Below are positions 33,840-42,849 of a DNA stretch of 64,000 nt, piece after piece. A program made the translations under genes and the position numbers. The notes beneath the pieces are model-generated. The model was not told the DNA's origin. It did no database searches and saw only the letters and a program-made list of their open reading frames with translations. The stretch is taken from positions 78,516 through 142,515 of the forward strand of contig NZ_JAGJRS010000010.1 of the NCBI RefSeq assembly GCF_017837635.1, in the 5' to 3' direction. Each line of letters starts with the position of its first letter. Positions within the stretch are counted from its first letter, which is position 1. Source of the stretch: Frateuria flava. Its GTDB lineage: Bacteria > Pseudomonadota > Gammaproteobacteria > Xanthomonadales > Rhodanobacteraceae.

Positions 33840-34535
33840 GTGACCGGATCGCCCACACGTTGGCTCCTCGCACCAGCCTGGCTGTCGCTGCTGGCGTCGC
33901 TGCCGTGGTGGCTGGGGCTGCCGTTATTGCTGTCGATTGCGGCCGTGCTGCTGTTTGGCAGCGATCGCCTGGAAAGCCATGCGCCCGTGTTGCGCCTGGC
34001 GTTGCGCTGGGGTTTGCCGGGCGTGCTGTTCGCGGGGCAGCGCGCCCTGGGCGGCGACGCTTTCGCCTGGGCGATGGCGCTGCTGGGAGCACTGGCGGGT
34101 TTCACCCTGCTGGCCGGGTTGGAGGCCTGGCTCGATCGCGGGCGGCGGGAAAAGGTCGCGCAGCCGGAGTTACGTGACTGGCCGAGCCTGGCGTTGGCGC
34201 CGATCGGGCCGAAGGCGGTGATGGTCGAGTTGGTGCCGCCCGCGTGGTCGGAGGGTACGTCCCCGGACCCGCGCGGGGGCGAGGTGCGCTGGGAGGCGGG
34301 CCGCTTCGTGCTGGCCGATGCGACGGTGGAGCGGGTGCGGGCGCACGCGTCGTTCAGTCCTGACGGGCGCTGGTTCGTTGCGCGCACGTCGCGCGGCCTG
34401 GTGCTGCTCGACCGCGACCAAGGGCGCCTTCATCGCCTGCGTGGCTGGGAGCTGTGCGGCTGGCACGACGGTCCATGGCTGGCACGCGAAGCGGGGCCGG
34501 CGATGGCCTGGCGGGAAGTGCTTGGTCGCCGCTGA
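33840..34535 (+). CDS. Hypothetical membrane protein
   Basis: Not recognised. The 231-residue frame from GTG 33840 has three hydrophobic helices in the first 105 residues (around 12-42, 58-70, 78-95) and a soluble, Trp- and Arg-rich C-terminal half with a short SFSPDGRWFVARTSRGLVLLD stretch that resembles one beta-propeller blade. The start codon lies at the edge of an extragenic repeat (33800-33840), so the true N-terminus is uncertain. Codon usage looks like neighbouring real genes. Confidence 0.6.
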   Translation: MTGSPTRWLLAPAWLSLLASLPWWLGLPLLLSIAAVLLFGSDRLESHAPVLRLALRWGLPGVLFAGQRALGGDAFAWAMALLGALAGFTLLAGLEAWLDRGRREKVAQPELRDWPSLALAPIGPKAVMVELVPPAWSEGTSPDPRGGEVRWEAGRFVLADATVERVRAHASFSPDGRWFVARTSRGLVLLDRDQGRLHRLRGWELCGWHDGPWLAREAGPAMAWREVLGRR

Positions 34536-34990
34536 GTGAGCTCCCTCTCCGTCCAGGAGGGGGGCGGGAAGGGGCCGGGATGAGGCTCGTTGCTCGCCCA
34601 GAGCTTCTCAAGCAAGAGCTTGCGGACGCCTTTGGCGCCCGAGTCACTTTCTCTTGCTTGCCCAAGAGAACGTAACCAAAGAGAAGCGCACTTCGATGGC
34701 GCGCCCTTCGGGTGCGCGTGCGGGCGGCGGAGTTTTTCGACGGGGCTCCAGCCCCGACGAAAAACTGGCCGGCGTCCTGCCGGCCACCCTCGGGCTGATC
34801 CGCCACCCGCCCGCCGCGCCATAGGGGAGTTTGGGAAAAGCAGCGCGCTTCCTGCGCGCACTTTTTAGAGGAGCCAAGACGAGAGCGGAAAGGCCGAAGC
34901 GAAAGGCCTGGGCCTGCCGCGGACCGGCTCCCTCTCCCCGCCGGGGAGAGGGTTGGGGTGAGGGGTCGGGGCTCGCGGGAAACTCCCAGG
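34536..34990. repeat. 455-bp gene-free block of extragenic repeats
   Basis: Three parts are visible. A G/C-rich repeat lies at about 34538-34590. In the middle is a block with CCAAGAGAACGTAACCAAAG, and a long hairpin at 34732-34765 with arms GTTTTTCGACGGGGCT and AGCCCCGACGAAAAAC (one mispaired position) and a GGCCGGC/GCCGGCC stem just after it. The inverted G/C-rich repeat lies at about 34927-34990. No convincing gene is present; the long frames across it are low in complexity. Confidence 0.7.
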
Positions 34991-35055
34991 CAGTTCTCCC
35001 GCCTCCTCACCTCCCGCATACTTGCGGGGTGTCTACCCCCATCCCCCTAGCTCGG

Positions 35056-35913
35056 ATGCTGCCCGTCAGCGTGATCGTGGTGTCTGCCGACAGCGGCCCG
35101 TCCCTGCGCGACTGCGCGCGGCGGGCGCTCGACAGCGCGGTGCCGCTGGAACTTATCCTGATCGACAACGGCTCGACCGACGGCATGCCGCAGTCGATCG
35201 AGCGCGATCACGCCGACGAACCGCGGCTGAAGGTGATCTACAACCACGCCAACCTCGGCTTCGGCCCGGCGGTGAATCGCGCTGCCGCGGCGGCGAAGGG
35301 CGAGCATCTGCTGGTCCTCAACCCCGACTGCCTGCTGGAGCCGGACACGCTGACGCGCATGCTCGACATCCTCGACGAGTACCCGGAGGCAGGCATCGTC
35401 GGCGCGGTGGTGTGCGCCGCCGACGGCACGCCGGATCCGGCCTCGTACCGTCGCGACCCGCTGCTGCGCCCGGCGCTGGCGACGCTGTTCGGGACGCGTG
35501 GCGGGATGAACATCGACGGCGACATTCCTGCCCGCGTGGTGAGCGCCGAGGCGGTGTCCGGCGCGCTCATGCTGTTGCCGCGCAAGGTCTTCGAGCAGCT
35601 GGGCGGTTTCGACGAGGCCTACTTCCTGCATTGCGAGGACCTGGACCTGTGCCGTCGCGCCCGCGATGCCGGCCATGCCGTGCTGCTGGCCGGCGACGTG
35701 CGCGTGCTGCACGGCAAGGGCGGTTCGAGCCGGCACCGGCCGGTGTTCGTCAGCCGTCACAAGCACCGGGGGATGTGGCGCTGGTTCCGCAAGTTCGATC
35801 CGGCCGCCCGCAACCCGCTGGTGGCAGGGCTGGTCTGGCTGGGCATCTGGACGCACTTCGCCTCGCAGATTCCCGGCCAGCTGTTGCGACTTCCCCGGCG
35901 CCGCTCTCCGTAG
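35056..35913 (+). CDS. Glycosyltransferase family 2
   Basis: Predicted GT-A-fold glycosyltransferase, 285 residues, of the rhamnosyltransferase/WcaE-like type. Motifs: the nucleotide-binding start VSVIVVSADSG, LILIDNGSTDG, the metal-binding region LLVLNPDCLLEPD (a D-x-D equivalent), and GGFDEAYFLHCEDLDLCRRARDAG with the catalytic E-D pair. Start ATG 35056 is chosen; GTG 35029 in the same frame is possible. No other polysaccharide genes are adjacent, so the acceptor is unknown. Confidence 0.85.
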   Translation: MLPVSVIVVSADSGPSLRDCARRALDSAVPLELILIDNGSTDGMPQSIERDHADEPRLKVIYNHANLGFGPAVNRAAAAAKGEHLLVLNPDCLLEPDTLTRMLDILDEYPEAGIVGAVVCAADGTPDPASYRRDPLLRPALATLFGTRGGMNIDGDIPARVVSAEAVSGALMLLPRKVFEQLGGFDEAYFLHCEDLDLCRRARDAGHAVLLAGDVRVLHGKGGSSRHRPVFVSRHKHRGMWRWFRKFDPAARNPLVAGLVWLGIWTHFASQIPGQLLRLPRRRSP

Positions 35914-35980
35914 GAGCCCGCTTGCGGGCGATGCTTTTCCCGCTCACCGCCACTGGAGCATCGCCCGCAAGCGGGCCTAC
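35910..35980. repeat. Hairpin repeat GTAGGAGCCCGCTTGCGGGCGATGCT
   Basis: Left arm TAGGAGCCCGCTTGCGGGCG plus ATGCT (35911-35935) and right arm AGCATCGCCCGCAAGCGGGC plus CTAC, ending at 35980. One base is bulged. It overlaps the glycosyltransferase stop and lies just before the EamA gene. Confidence 0.75.
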
Positions 35981-35998
35981 AAGGAACGCCGACCGCAC

Positions 35999-36895
35999 AT
36001 GACGACCCGACCGCGCACCTTCGCCGCCACCCTTGGCCTGCTCGCCCTCACTGCCGTGTGGGGCTCGACCTTCGTGCTGATCAAGGACGTGGTCGAGCGC
36101 ATGCGGGTGGTGGATTTCCTGGCCGTGCGCTTTGCCATCGCGGCGCTGGCGATGCTGGTGCTGTTCGCGCGCCCGGTGTGGCGGCTGCCGCGAGGGCAGG
36201 TGGGCCGCGCGTTGCTGCTGGGTGTCGTCTACGGCATCGCCCAGCTGCTGCAGACCTGGGGGCTGAAGCTGATCGCGCCCAGCGTCAGCGGTTTCGTCAC
36301 CGGCATGTATGTGGTGTTCACGCCGATCCTGGCCTGGCTGCTGCTGCGCGAGCGCATCGCCGGCGTGGTGTGGCTGGCGGTGACGATGGCCACCGCCGGG
36401 CTGGCTGTGCTTTCGTTGCGCGGGGTGTCGGTGGACCCGGGCGTATGGCTGACGCTGGCCTCGGCCGCGCTCTACGCGTTGCACATCGTGGGCCTGGGCC
36501 GCTGGTCACGCGAGCAGGACGCGTTCGGCATGTCGGCAGTGCAGGTGGTGGCGATTGCGATCATCTGTCTGCTGGCCACCGCGCCGCGGGGGCCGGCGCT
36601 GCCCCCCGATGGCTCGGCCTGGCTGGCGGTGCTGTACATGGCGCTGGTCGCCGGCGCCGGCGCGATGCTGGTGCAGACCTGGGCGCAGGCGCACCTGCCG
36701 CCCGCGCGCGCGGCGATCGTGATGACCACCGAGCCGGTCTTCGCCGCCGGCTTCGCGGTGGCGCTGGGCGTGGATGCGCTCAGCTGGCGCATGCTGGCCG
36801 GCGGCGCGCTGGTGCTGGGGGCGATGTACCTGGTGGAACTGGCGCCCCGGCGCAGCGTGGCGCTGGAAGCCGAGGCGCTGCACCACGAGGTCTAG
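35999..36895 (+). CDS. EamA/DMT-family transporter
   Basis: Ten-helix metabolite exporter of the drug/metabolite transporter superfamily, 298 residues. It has two internally similar EamA halves, the first opening with ALTAVWGSTFVLIKDVVERM and containing SGFVTGMYVVFTPILAW, the second containing ARAAIVMTTEPVFAAGFA. Substrate cannot be inferred. ATG 35999 follows AAGGAACGCC. Confidence 0.88.
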   Translation: MTTRPRTFAATLGLLALTAVWGSTFVLIKDVVERMRVVDFLAVRFAIAALAMLVLFARPVWRLPRGQVGRALLLGVVYGIAQLLQTWGLKLIAPSVSGFVTGMYVVFTPILAWLLLRERIAGVVWLAVTMATAGLAVLSLRGVSVDPGVWLTLASAALYALHIVGLGRWSREQDAFGMSAVQVVAIAIICLLATAPRGPALPPDGSAWLAVLYMALVAGAGAMLVQTWAQAHLPPARAAIVMTTEPVFAAGFAVALGVDALSWRMLAGGALVLGAMYLVELAPRRSVALEAEALHHEV

Positions 36896-36944
36896 CGACC
36901 CTTGCAGGGGCGCACGCCGGTGCGCTGCTGAAGCGTAGGGTGGG

Positions 36945-37139
36945 TCAGCAGCAGCGCCCGCCGGTGCCCCTGTAGCGCGCCTCCTGCCGCTCGCGGAAGA
37001 ACGCCGCGTAGCTCGGCACCGGGCGATCGGGATGATGCGCGCGCAGGTGACGCACGTAGACGTCGTAGTCGGGCACGCCGCAGCACAGCCGCGCGGTCTG
37101 CACGGCGCGCGACCAGGCCGTGCGAAGCCAGCGCTTCAT
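36945..37139 (-). CDS. ybdD: YbdD/YjiX-family small protein
   Basis: A 64-residue protein of the YbdD/YjiX (DUF466) family, which accompanies CstA-type pyruvate or peptide transporters. Visible signature: CCGVPDYDVYVRHLRAHHPDRPVPSYAAFFRERQEARY, with the CCG-x-DY and Y-x-x-F-F-R-E-R-Q pattern. Its ATG overlaps the cstA stop (ATGA), so the two are coupled. It was shown in E. coli that such partners are needed for transport by BtsT or CstA (from memory). Confidence 0.9.
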   Translation of the reverse strand: MKRWLRTAWSRAVQTARLCCGVPDYDVYVRHLRAHHPDRPVPSYAAFFRERQEARYRGTGGRCC

Positions 37140-39220
37140 GGTGCGCTCTGGGCGACGGCATCGAGTGGCACGTAGGGCTCTTCGTTCGCGGTCGGGTGAT
37201 TGATCCGCCACGCGCGCACGATCGTGCGCAGCGCGAACGCCACCATCGCCAGCACCAGCACCATGAACAGGCCGGTCAGCGCCGCGTCCACGTAGTTGTT
37301 GGTGACGATGCGCTGCATCTCCTCGACGTTCCGGGCCGGCGCGAGCAACCGGCCATCGGCCGCGGCAGCGGCGTACTTGCGCGCGGCCGCGGTAAAGCTG
37401 ATCGGCCCGGCCAGCTTCTCGTACCCGGCCGCCAGCGTGCACACGATCAGCCACAACGCGGGAATGCCGGGCACCCACACGAATCGCTCGCGCTTCAACT
37501 TCACCACCACGACGGTGGCAAGCAGCAGCGCGATGGCCGCCAGCATCTGGTTGGCGATGCCGAACAGCGGCCACAGCGTGTTGATGCCGCCCAGTGGATC
37601 GACCGCGCCCTGGTAGAGAAAGTAACCCCACAGTCCCACGCAGATCGCCGTGGCCAGCAGGTTGCCCGTCCACGATTCGGTCTGCTGCAACGGCTTGTGG
37701 ATGAGGCCGGCGATCTCCTGGATCATGAACCGGCCCACGCGCGTGCCGGCGTCGACCGTAGTAAGGATGAACAGCGCCTCGAACAGGATCGCGTAGTGGT
37801 ACCAGAACGCCATCATGCCGCCGCCGGGAAGGATCTCGTGCAGCAGCCGCGCCATGCCCACCGCGAGCGTGGGCGCACCGCCGGCGCGTGAGAGCACGCT
37901 CGCTTCGCCGATGTCGCGCGCGGTCTGCGTGAGCTGGTCCGGCGTGACCACGAAGCCCCACTGGCTGATGGTCTGCGCAGCGTGCTCGGCGGTGGTGCCG
38001 ATGAGTGCCGCCGGCGAATTCATCGCGAAGTACACGCCCGGGTGCAGCGAGGCGGCCGCCACCAGCGCCATGATCGCCACGAACGCCTCCATCAGCATGC
38101 CGCCGTAACCGACCAGTCGCGCCTCGCCTTCGTTGGCCAGCAGTTTCGGCGTGGTGCCCGAGGCGATGATCGAGTGCCAGCCCGACACCGCCCCGCAGGC
38201 GATGGTGATGAACAGGAACGGGAACAGGTTGCCCTGGAACACCGGCCCGGTGCCGTCGATGAAGCGCGTGACCGCGGCCATCTGCAGCACCGGCGCGGCC
38301 AGGAAGATCGCCAGCGCCAGCAGCGCGATGGTGCCGATCTTGAGGAAGGTCGACAGGTAATCGCGCGGCGCCAGCAGCAGCCACACCGGCAGCACCGAGG
38401 CGCAGAAGCCGTAGGCGATCAGCAGCCACGCCAGCGCCTTGGCGTCGAAGTCGAACAGTGGCGCCAGCGTGGCCGATTCGGCCACGAAGCGGCCCAGCCA
38501 GATCGAGCCCAGCAGCAGCACCAGCCCGATGATCGACACTTCGAGAATGCGGCCCGGGCGCAGCCAGCGCAGGTAGACGCCCATCAGCAGCGCGATCGGG
38601 ATCGTCGCGGCCACGGTGAAGGTGCCCCACGGGCTGTGCGTGAGCGCCTTGACCACCACCAGCGCCAGCACCGCCAGCACGATCATCATCAGCACCAGCA
38701 CGCCGAACATCGCCACCACGCCGGGCAGCGGCCCGAGCTCCTCGCGCAGCATGTGGCCGAGCGAGCGACCGTCGCGGCGCAGCGACAGTGCCAGGATCAT
38801 GAAGTCCTGCACCGCGCCGGCAAACACCACGCCGATGAGGATCCACAACGTGCCCGGCAGGTAACCCATCTGCGCCGCCAGCACCGGACCCACCAGCGGA
38901 CCGGCGCCGGCGATGGCGGCGAAGTGGTGGCCGAACACCACCCACTTGTCGGTCGGCACGTAGTCGAGCCCGTCCGGATGGCGCATGGCCGGCGTGGCGC
39001 GGCTGGGGTCCAGCTGCAGGACGTGACGCTCGACGAAGCGGCCGTAGAAACGGTAGCCGATCACGAATACGGCGATCGCCGCGGCGACGAGCCATATCGC
39101 GTTGATCGGCTCGCCGCGGCGCAGCGCCACCACGCCCAGGCAGAACGCGCCGACGAGGGCGATCGCGGCCCACAGGATCTTCGACGCGGGGCTGGTCGGG
39201 ACGGAGGCTTGGGTGTGCAT
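37136..39220 (-). CDS. cstA: Carbon starvation protein CstA-type transporter
   Basis: Large inner-membrane transporter (694 residues, about 16-18 helices) for pyruvate and/or peptides, usually induced on carbon depletion. It has the CstA signature FGHHFAAIAGAGPLVGPVLAAQMGYLPGTLW and the late region EALFILTTVDAGTRVGRFMIQE. ATG 39220 has a GGAGAAGCCC site. The downstream ybdD overlap completes the usual pair. No sensor kinase such as BtsS/BtsR is in the window. Confidence 0.93.
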   Translation of the reverse strand: MHTQASVPTSPASKILWAAIALVGAFCLGVVALRRGEPINAIWLVAAAIAVFVIGYRFYGRFVERHVLQLDPSRATPAMRHPDGLDYVPTDKWVVFGHHFAAIAGAGPLVGPVLAAQMGYLPGTLWILIGVVFAGAVQDFMILALSLRRDGRSLGHMLREELGPLPGVVAMFGVLVLMMIVLAVLALVVVKALTHSPWGTFTVAATIPIALLMGVYLRWLRPGRILEVSIIGLVLLLGSIWLGRFVAESATLAPLFDFDAKALAWLLIAYGFCASVLPVWLLLAPRDYLSTFLKIGTIALLALAIFLAAPVLQMAAVTRFIDGTGPVFQGNLFPFLFITIACGAVSGWHSIIASGTTPKLLANEGEARLVGYGGMLMEAFVAIMALVAAASLHPGVYFAMNSPAALIGTTAEHAAQTISQWGFVVTPDQLTQTARDIGEASVLSRAGGAPTLAVGMARLLHEILPGGGMMAFWYHYAILFEALFILTTVDAGTRVGRFMIQEIAGLIHKPLQQTESWTGNLLATAICVGLWGYFLYQGAVDPLGGINTLWPLFGIANQMLAAIALLLATVVVVKLKRERFVWVPGIPALWLIVCTLAAGYEKLAGPISFTAAARKYAAAAADGRLLAPARNVEEMQRIVTNNYVDAALTGLFMVLVLAMVAFALRTIVRAWRINHPTANEEPYVPLDAVAQSAP

Positions 39221-39361
39221 GGGCTTCTCCTCGACGGTCGGGCAAGAGTCGTCCCGGGAAGGGCGGCCGGTCAATGCCGGGTGCGCGTTGGCGCTTTTCC
39301 CGGGCGTTGCCGGGAAAAAGGCCGTGACACAAACCGCACAGGCCAGTTCCCTCGCGAGCCC

Positions 39362-39410
39362 CGACCCCTCACCCCGACCCTCTCCCCGGAGGGGAGAGGG
39401 AGCCGGGCGG
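39362..39410. repeat. G/C-rich extragenic repeat upstream of the DUF4197 gene
   Basis: CCCGACCCCTCACCCCGACC followed by CTCTCCCCGGAGGGGAGAGGG, the same element as at 4190 and 40930, preceded by CTCGCGAGCC. It lies in the 258-bp gap between the divergent cstA and DUF4197 genes. Confidence 0.7.
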
Positions 39411-39478
39411 CCTGCGATCACGGCGCGCGCGCCAGGGCCCGCGTACACTCCGCGCCGGAGCCCCACGGAGGTGCCGTC

Positions 39479-40255
39479 ATGCGCCCGCAAACTGCCTGTC
39501 TCGGTTTCCTGTTGGCCATCGCCGCGCTGCCCGCTGCCGCCGGCGGCCAGTTCGACGACCTGCTCAAGCAACTCAAGCAGGGCAGCCACGCCACCAACAC
39601 CACGCGCGCGGCCAACCTGCCCAGCAGCGACATCGCCGCGGGTCTCAAGGAAGCGCTCGCCAAGGGCACGACACACGCGATCAACGAGCTTGGCCGCACC
39701 GACGGCTTCTGGGGCAACGCCAAGGTACGCATCCCGCTGCCGGGCAAGCTCAAGCAGGTGGGCGACCTGGCCCGGCAGCTCGGGCAGGGCGACAAGGTCG
39801 ATGCGTTCGAGCTCAGCATGAACCGCGCTGCGGAGAAAGCCGTGCCGCAGGTCGCCGACATCTTCGGCGACGCCATCCGCAAGATGACCCTGCAGGATGC
39901 GCGCGGCATCCTCACCGGCGGCGACCATGCCGCCACCGACTTCTTCCGCCGCGTCGCCGGCGACGCGCTGACCGCCCGCATCCATCCCATCGTGGCTGAG
40001 GCGACCGACCGCGTCGGCGTCACGCAGAAATACAAGGCGCTTACCGCGGCCGGTGGTGGCAGTGGGCTTGGCAACGTCCTGGGTGCGCTGGGCAACGGCG
40101 GGGACAAGCGCAACCCGCTCGACCTGGACGACTACGTCACCGAACAGACGCTCGACGGCCTTTTCACCATGATCGGCGAACAGGAGCAGGCGATTCGCAA
40201 GAACCCCGCCGCACGCACCACCGACCTGCTGAAGAAGGTCTTCGGCAGCCGCTGA
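39479..40255 (+). CDS. DUF4197 domain-containing protein, secreted
   Basis: A 258-residue exported protein of unknown function matching DUF4197: signal peptide MRPQTACLGFLLAIAALPAAAG, then DIAAGLKEALAKGTTHAINELGRTDGFWGNAKVRIPLPGKL, LSMNRAAEKAVPQVADIF and a C-terminal TLDGLFTMIGEQEQAIRKNP. The family is widespread in proteobacteria, and its role is unknown. ATG 39479 is fixed by the signal peptide; longer frames upstream run through repeat DNA. Confidence 0.85.
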   Translation: MRPQTACLGFLLAIAALPAAAGGQFDDLLKQLKQGSHATNTTRAANLPSSDIAAGLKEALAKGTTHAINELGRTDGFWGNAKVRIPLPGKLKQVGDLARQLGQGDKVDAFELSMNRAAEKAVPQVADIFGDAIRKMTLQDARGILTGGDHAATDFFRRVAGDALTARIHPIVAEATDRVGVTQKYKALTAAGGGSGLGNVLGALGNGGDKRNPLDLDDYVTEQTLDGLFTMIGEQEQAIRKNPAARTTDLLKKVFGSR

Positions 40256-40259
40256 ACTT

Positions 40260-40282
40260 CGTAGGGTGGGCTTCAGCCCACC
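40260..40282. repeat. GTAGGGTGGGCTTCAGCCCACC palindromic repeat
   Basis: Exact second copy of the 9121 element, immediately after the DUF4197 stop. A partial copy (TGTGGGCTGGAGCC) follows at about 40300. Confidence 0.7.
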
Positions 40283-40387
40283 ACCGGGCGTACCGACATT
40301 GTGGGCTGGAGCCAACCCTATGGCGTCATCTTGTAATCACCCGACCGCGCCCGCAGACCTGTACCGGTATCCACCCCGAGGCCCCAG

Positions 40388-40924
40388 ATGATCCGCGACA
40401 TCCTCAAGATGGGCGATCCCCGCCTGATGCGCATCGCTTCCCCCGCGCCCGCGGGGATGATCGGCAGCGCCGAACTGGACCAGCTGATCCAGGACATGTT
40501 CGACACCATGGAAGCCGCCGGCGGCGTCGGCCTGGCCGCACCGCAGATCGGCGTGGACCTGCAACTGGTGATCTTCGGTTTCGACCGCTCCGACCGCTAC
40601 CCCGACGCCCCGTCGGTCCCGCGCACGATCCTGCTCAATCCAGTGGTGACGCCGGCCTCGCAGGACATGGAGGAAGGCTGGGAAGGCTGCCTTTCGGTCC
40701 CCGGACTGCGCGGCGCGGTGAACCGCTTCACGCTGATCCGCTACCAGGGCATCGATCCCAAGGGCCAGCCGATCGACCGCACGGCCGAGGGCTTCCACGC
40801 GCGCGTGGTACAGCACGAATGCGACCACCTGATCGGGCGCCTGTATCCCTCGCGCATCACCGACTTCTCCCGGTTCGGGTTCATCGACGTGCTGTTCCCC
40901 GGCATGGACCCCGCTGCCGACTAG
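40388..40924 (+). CDS. def: Peptide deformylase
   Basis: Metal-dependent hydrolase that removes the N-formyl group from nascent proteins. The 178-residue product has all three motifs: GVGLAAPQ (46-53), EGCLSVPG (Cys101 is a metal ligand) and HECDH (143-147; both His bind metal, Glu144 is catalytic). It is not next to fmt, so it may be a second deformylase gene; def-fmt is not in this window. Confidence 0.95.
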   Translation: MIRDILKMGDPRLMRIASPAPAGMIGSAELDQLIQDMFDTMEAAGGVGLAAPQIGVDLQLVIFGFDRSDRYPDAPSVPRTILLNPVVTPASQDMEEGWEGCLSVPGLRGAVNRFTLIRYQGIDPKGQPIDRTAEGFHARVVQHECDHLIGRLYPSRITDFSRFGFIDVLFPGMDPAAD

Positions 40925-40929
40925 CCGTG

Positions 40930-40985
40930 CCTTGCTCCCTCTCCCCGCCGGGAAGAGGGCCGGGGTGAGGGGCCGGGGCTCGTGA
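40930..40985. repeat. G/C-rich extragenic repeat after def
   Basis: GCTCCCTCTCCCCGCCGGGA, then AGAGGGCCGGGGTGAGGGGC and CGGGGCTCG, the same family as 4069 and 34927. The remaining 115 bp up to yhhQ hold nothing recognised. Confidence 0.7.
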
Positions 40986-41100
40986 GCCGGTCAGCCCGTG
41001 CCGGGCCGGAGCTGCTCCTTTTGCTGCTCCCCGGGAGAGTGAGCCAGGAGCCCCCCGCTCGCGACCCGGTTATCCTCTGCCTCCACGCCAAGGGGGCTCC

Positions 41101-41865
41101 ATGCACGCATCCTCATCCGCCGCGCCGATGCGCGGCTTCCGCTACTACGACCTGCTGGTCGGCGGCATGGTCGCCGTGCTGCTGTGCTCCAACCTGATCG
41201 GTCCGGCCAAGGTCTGCACGGTCACGCTGCCGGTGCTCGGCGCGGTGTCCTTCGGCGCCGGCAACCTGTTCTTCCCGGCCAGCTACATCTTCGGCGACGT
41301 GCTGACCGAGGTGTACGGCTATGCCCGCGCGCGCCGCGCGATCTGGGCTGGCTTCGGCGCGATGCTGTTCGCCACGGCGATGTCGCAGGCGATCATCCAC
41401 ATGCCGCCGAGTCCGACCGAGCCGTTCAACGCGCAATTGCAGCCGGCGCTGGAGATCGTCTTCGGCGGCACCTGGCGCATCGCGCTGGCCTCCATCGTCG
41501 CCTACTGGCTGGGCGACTTCGCCAACTCGTTCGTGCTGGCGCGCATGAAGCTGTGGACGCGCGGCCGCATGCTGTGGACGCGCACCATCGGCTCGACGCT
41601 GGTCGGGCAGGGCGTGGACAGCCTGACCTTCTACCCGATCGCCTTCATCGGTATCTGGGAGGGCCAGACCATCCTCGCGGTGATCGCCTTCAACTGGGCG
41701 ATGAAGGTGGCCGTGGAGGTGGTGTTCACCCCGCTGACGTACGCGGTGGTCGGGTTCCTCAAGTCGCGCGAGGGCGTGGATACTTACGACGAGCACACCC
41801 ACTTCACCCCGTTCAGCCTCAAGGACGAAGGGGAAGTGCGGGCGCCAGGGCGGGCGCAAGGGTAA
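41101..41865 (+). CDS. yhhQ: Queuosine precursor transporter (YhhQ/QPTR)
   Basis: Inner-membrane importer for preQ0/preQ1, 254 residues with about six helices. It has the family segments YYDLLVGGMVAVLLCSNLIGPAK, GAGNLFFPASYIFGDVLTEVYGYARARRAIW and TRTIGSTLVGQGVDSLTFYPIAF. The window also has queE and queC, so preQ0 could be made and imported. No preQ1 riboswitch aptamer was recognised upstream. Confidence 0.92.
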   Translation: MHASSSAAPMRGFRYYDLLVGGMVAVLLCSNLIGPAKVCTVTLPVLGAVSFGAGNLFFPASYIFGDVLTEVYGYARARRAIWAGFGAMLFATAMSQAIIHMPPSPTEPFNAQLQPALEIVFGGTWRIALASIVAYWLGDFANSFVLARMKLWTRGRMLWTRTIGSTLVGQGVDSLTFYPIAFIGIWEGQTILAVIAFNWAMKVAVEVVFTPLTYAVVGFLKSREGVDTYDEHTHFTPFSLKDEGEVRAPGRAQG

Positions 41866-41895
41866 AGTCGCGCCAACGTCCTGCAGGGGGAGACC

Positions 41896-42849
41896 ATGGG
41901 TGCGTATCTGGAAGTGGAAAGCGCCGTCTACAAGACGCTGCTCGAATCCACCCGCGCCATTCCCTGGAAGATCGACTGGGCGGCGGCGCGTTTTGCCTAC
42001 ATCGGCCCGCAGATCGAGGGCCTGCTGGGCTGGTCGCAGGCGAGCTGGGCGACCGTGCAGGACTGGGTCGACCGCATCCATCCGGACGATCGCGAACGCG
42101 TAGTGCAGTTCTGCATCGCGCAGTCGCAGGCGGGCGTCGACCACGAGGCGGACTATCGCGCGCTGACCTGCGAGGGCGACTACGTGTGGATCCGCGACGT
42201 CGTCCACGTCGTGCGCAATGAAGAAGGCGCCGTCGATTCCCTGGTCGGGTTCATGTTCGACATCAGCGAACGCAAGCGAGCGGAGGAACGGATGCTGCAG
42301 TTGCAGGGCGAACTGACCGAGCTGTCCTTCCGCGACGGTCTCACCGGGGTGGCCAACCGCCGGCGGCTGGATGCGTTCCTCGATGCCGAATGGGCGGTCG
42401 CCTGCCGCGAACGCAAACCGCTCTCGCTGGTGCTGGCGGACATCGATTGCTTCAAGCAATACAACGACCACTACGGACATCTCGCCGGCGACGCCTGCCT
42501 CAGGCGGGTGGCCGGGCTGCTCGACACGGCGGCCGTTCGCGGGCTGGAATTGCTTGGCCGCTTCGGCGGCGAGGAGTTCCTGATGGTGCTCCCCGGCACC
42601 GACGCGGCCGGTGCGCTCGAGCGCGCCACCCTCTGCCTGGCGCGACTGGCGGAGGCGGACATCCCGCACGGTGCTTCCGCCGTGGCCGGCACGTTGACCG
42701 CCAGCTTCGGCGTCGCCACCCTCCTGCCCGGCCCGGGCGACGACCTGCTGGCACTGCTCGAGACGGTGGACCGTTGCCTGTACCGGGCCAAGCAGCAGGG
42801 CCGCAACCAGGTCGTGGCTTCGCAAAGCCCGCTGCCATCCCATGCCTGA
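41896..42849 (+). CDS. PAS-domain diguanylate cyclase
   Basis: Makes cyclic di-GMP from two GTP. The 317-residue cytoplasmic protein has an N-terminal PAS/PAC sensor (about 20-128, ending GFMFDISERKRAEE), a short coiled coil (128-145) and a GGDEF domain with the active motif GGEEF at 224-228. The inhibitory I-site position holds R215-G-L-E218 rather than RxxD, so product inhibition may be weakened. RBS CAGGGGGA precedes ATG 41896. Overlaps the acyltransferase gene by 8 bp. Confidence 0.9.
   Translation: MGAYLEVESAVYKTLLESTRAIPWKIDWAAARFAYIGPQIEGLLGWSQASWATVQDWVDRIHPDDRERVVQFCIAQSQAGVDHEADYRALTCEGDYVWIRDVVHVVRNEEGAVDSLVGFMFDISERKRAEERMLQLQGELTELSFRDGLTGVANRRRLDAFLDAEWAVACRERKPLSLVLADIDCFKQYNDHYGHLAGDACLRRVAGLLDTAAVRGLELLGRFGGEEFLMVLPGTDAAGALERATLCLARLAEADIPHGASAVAGTLTASFGVATLLPGPGDDLLALLETVDRCLYRAKQQGRNQVVASQSPLPSHA

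Noticed and set aside
33840-34535. Hypothetical membrane protein as a beta-propeller enzyme
   Set aside because: Only one blade-like SPDGRW segment is present, far too little for a propeller.
41866-41895. preQ1 riboswitch near yhhQ
   Set aside because: No short hairpin plus A-rich tail of the preQ1 type was recognised upstream of yhhQ, queE or queC.
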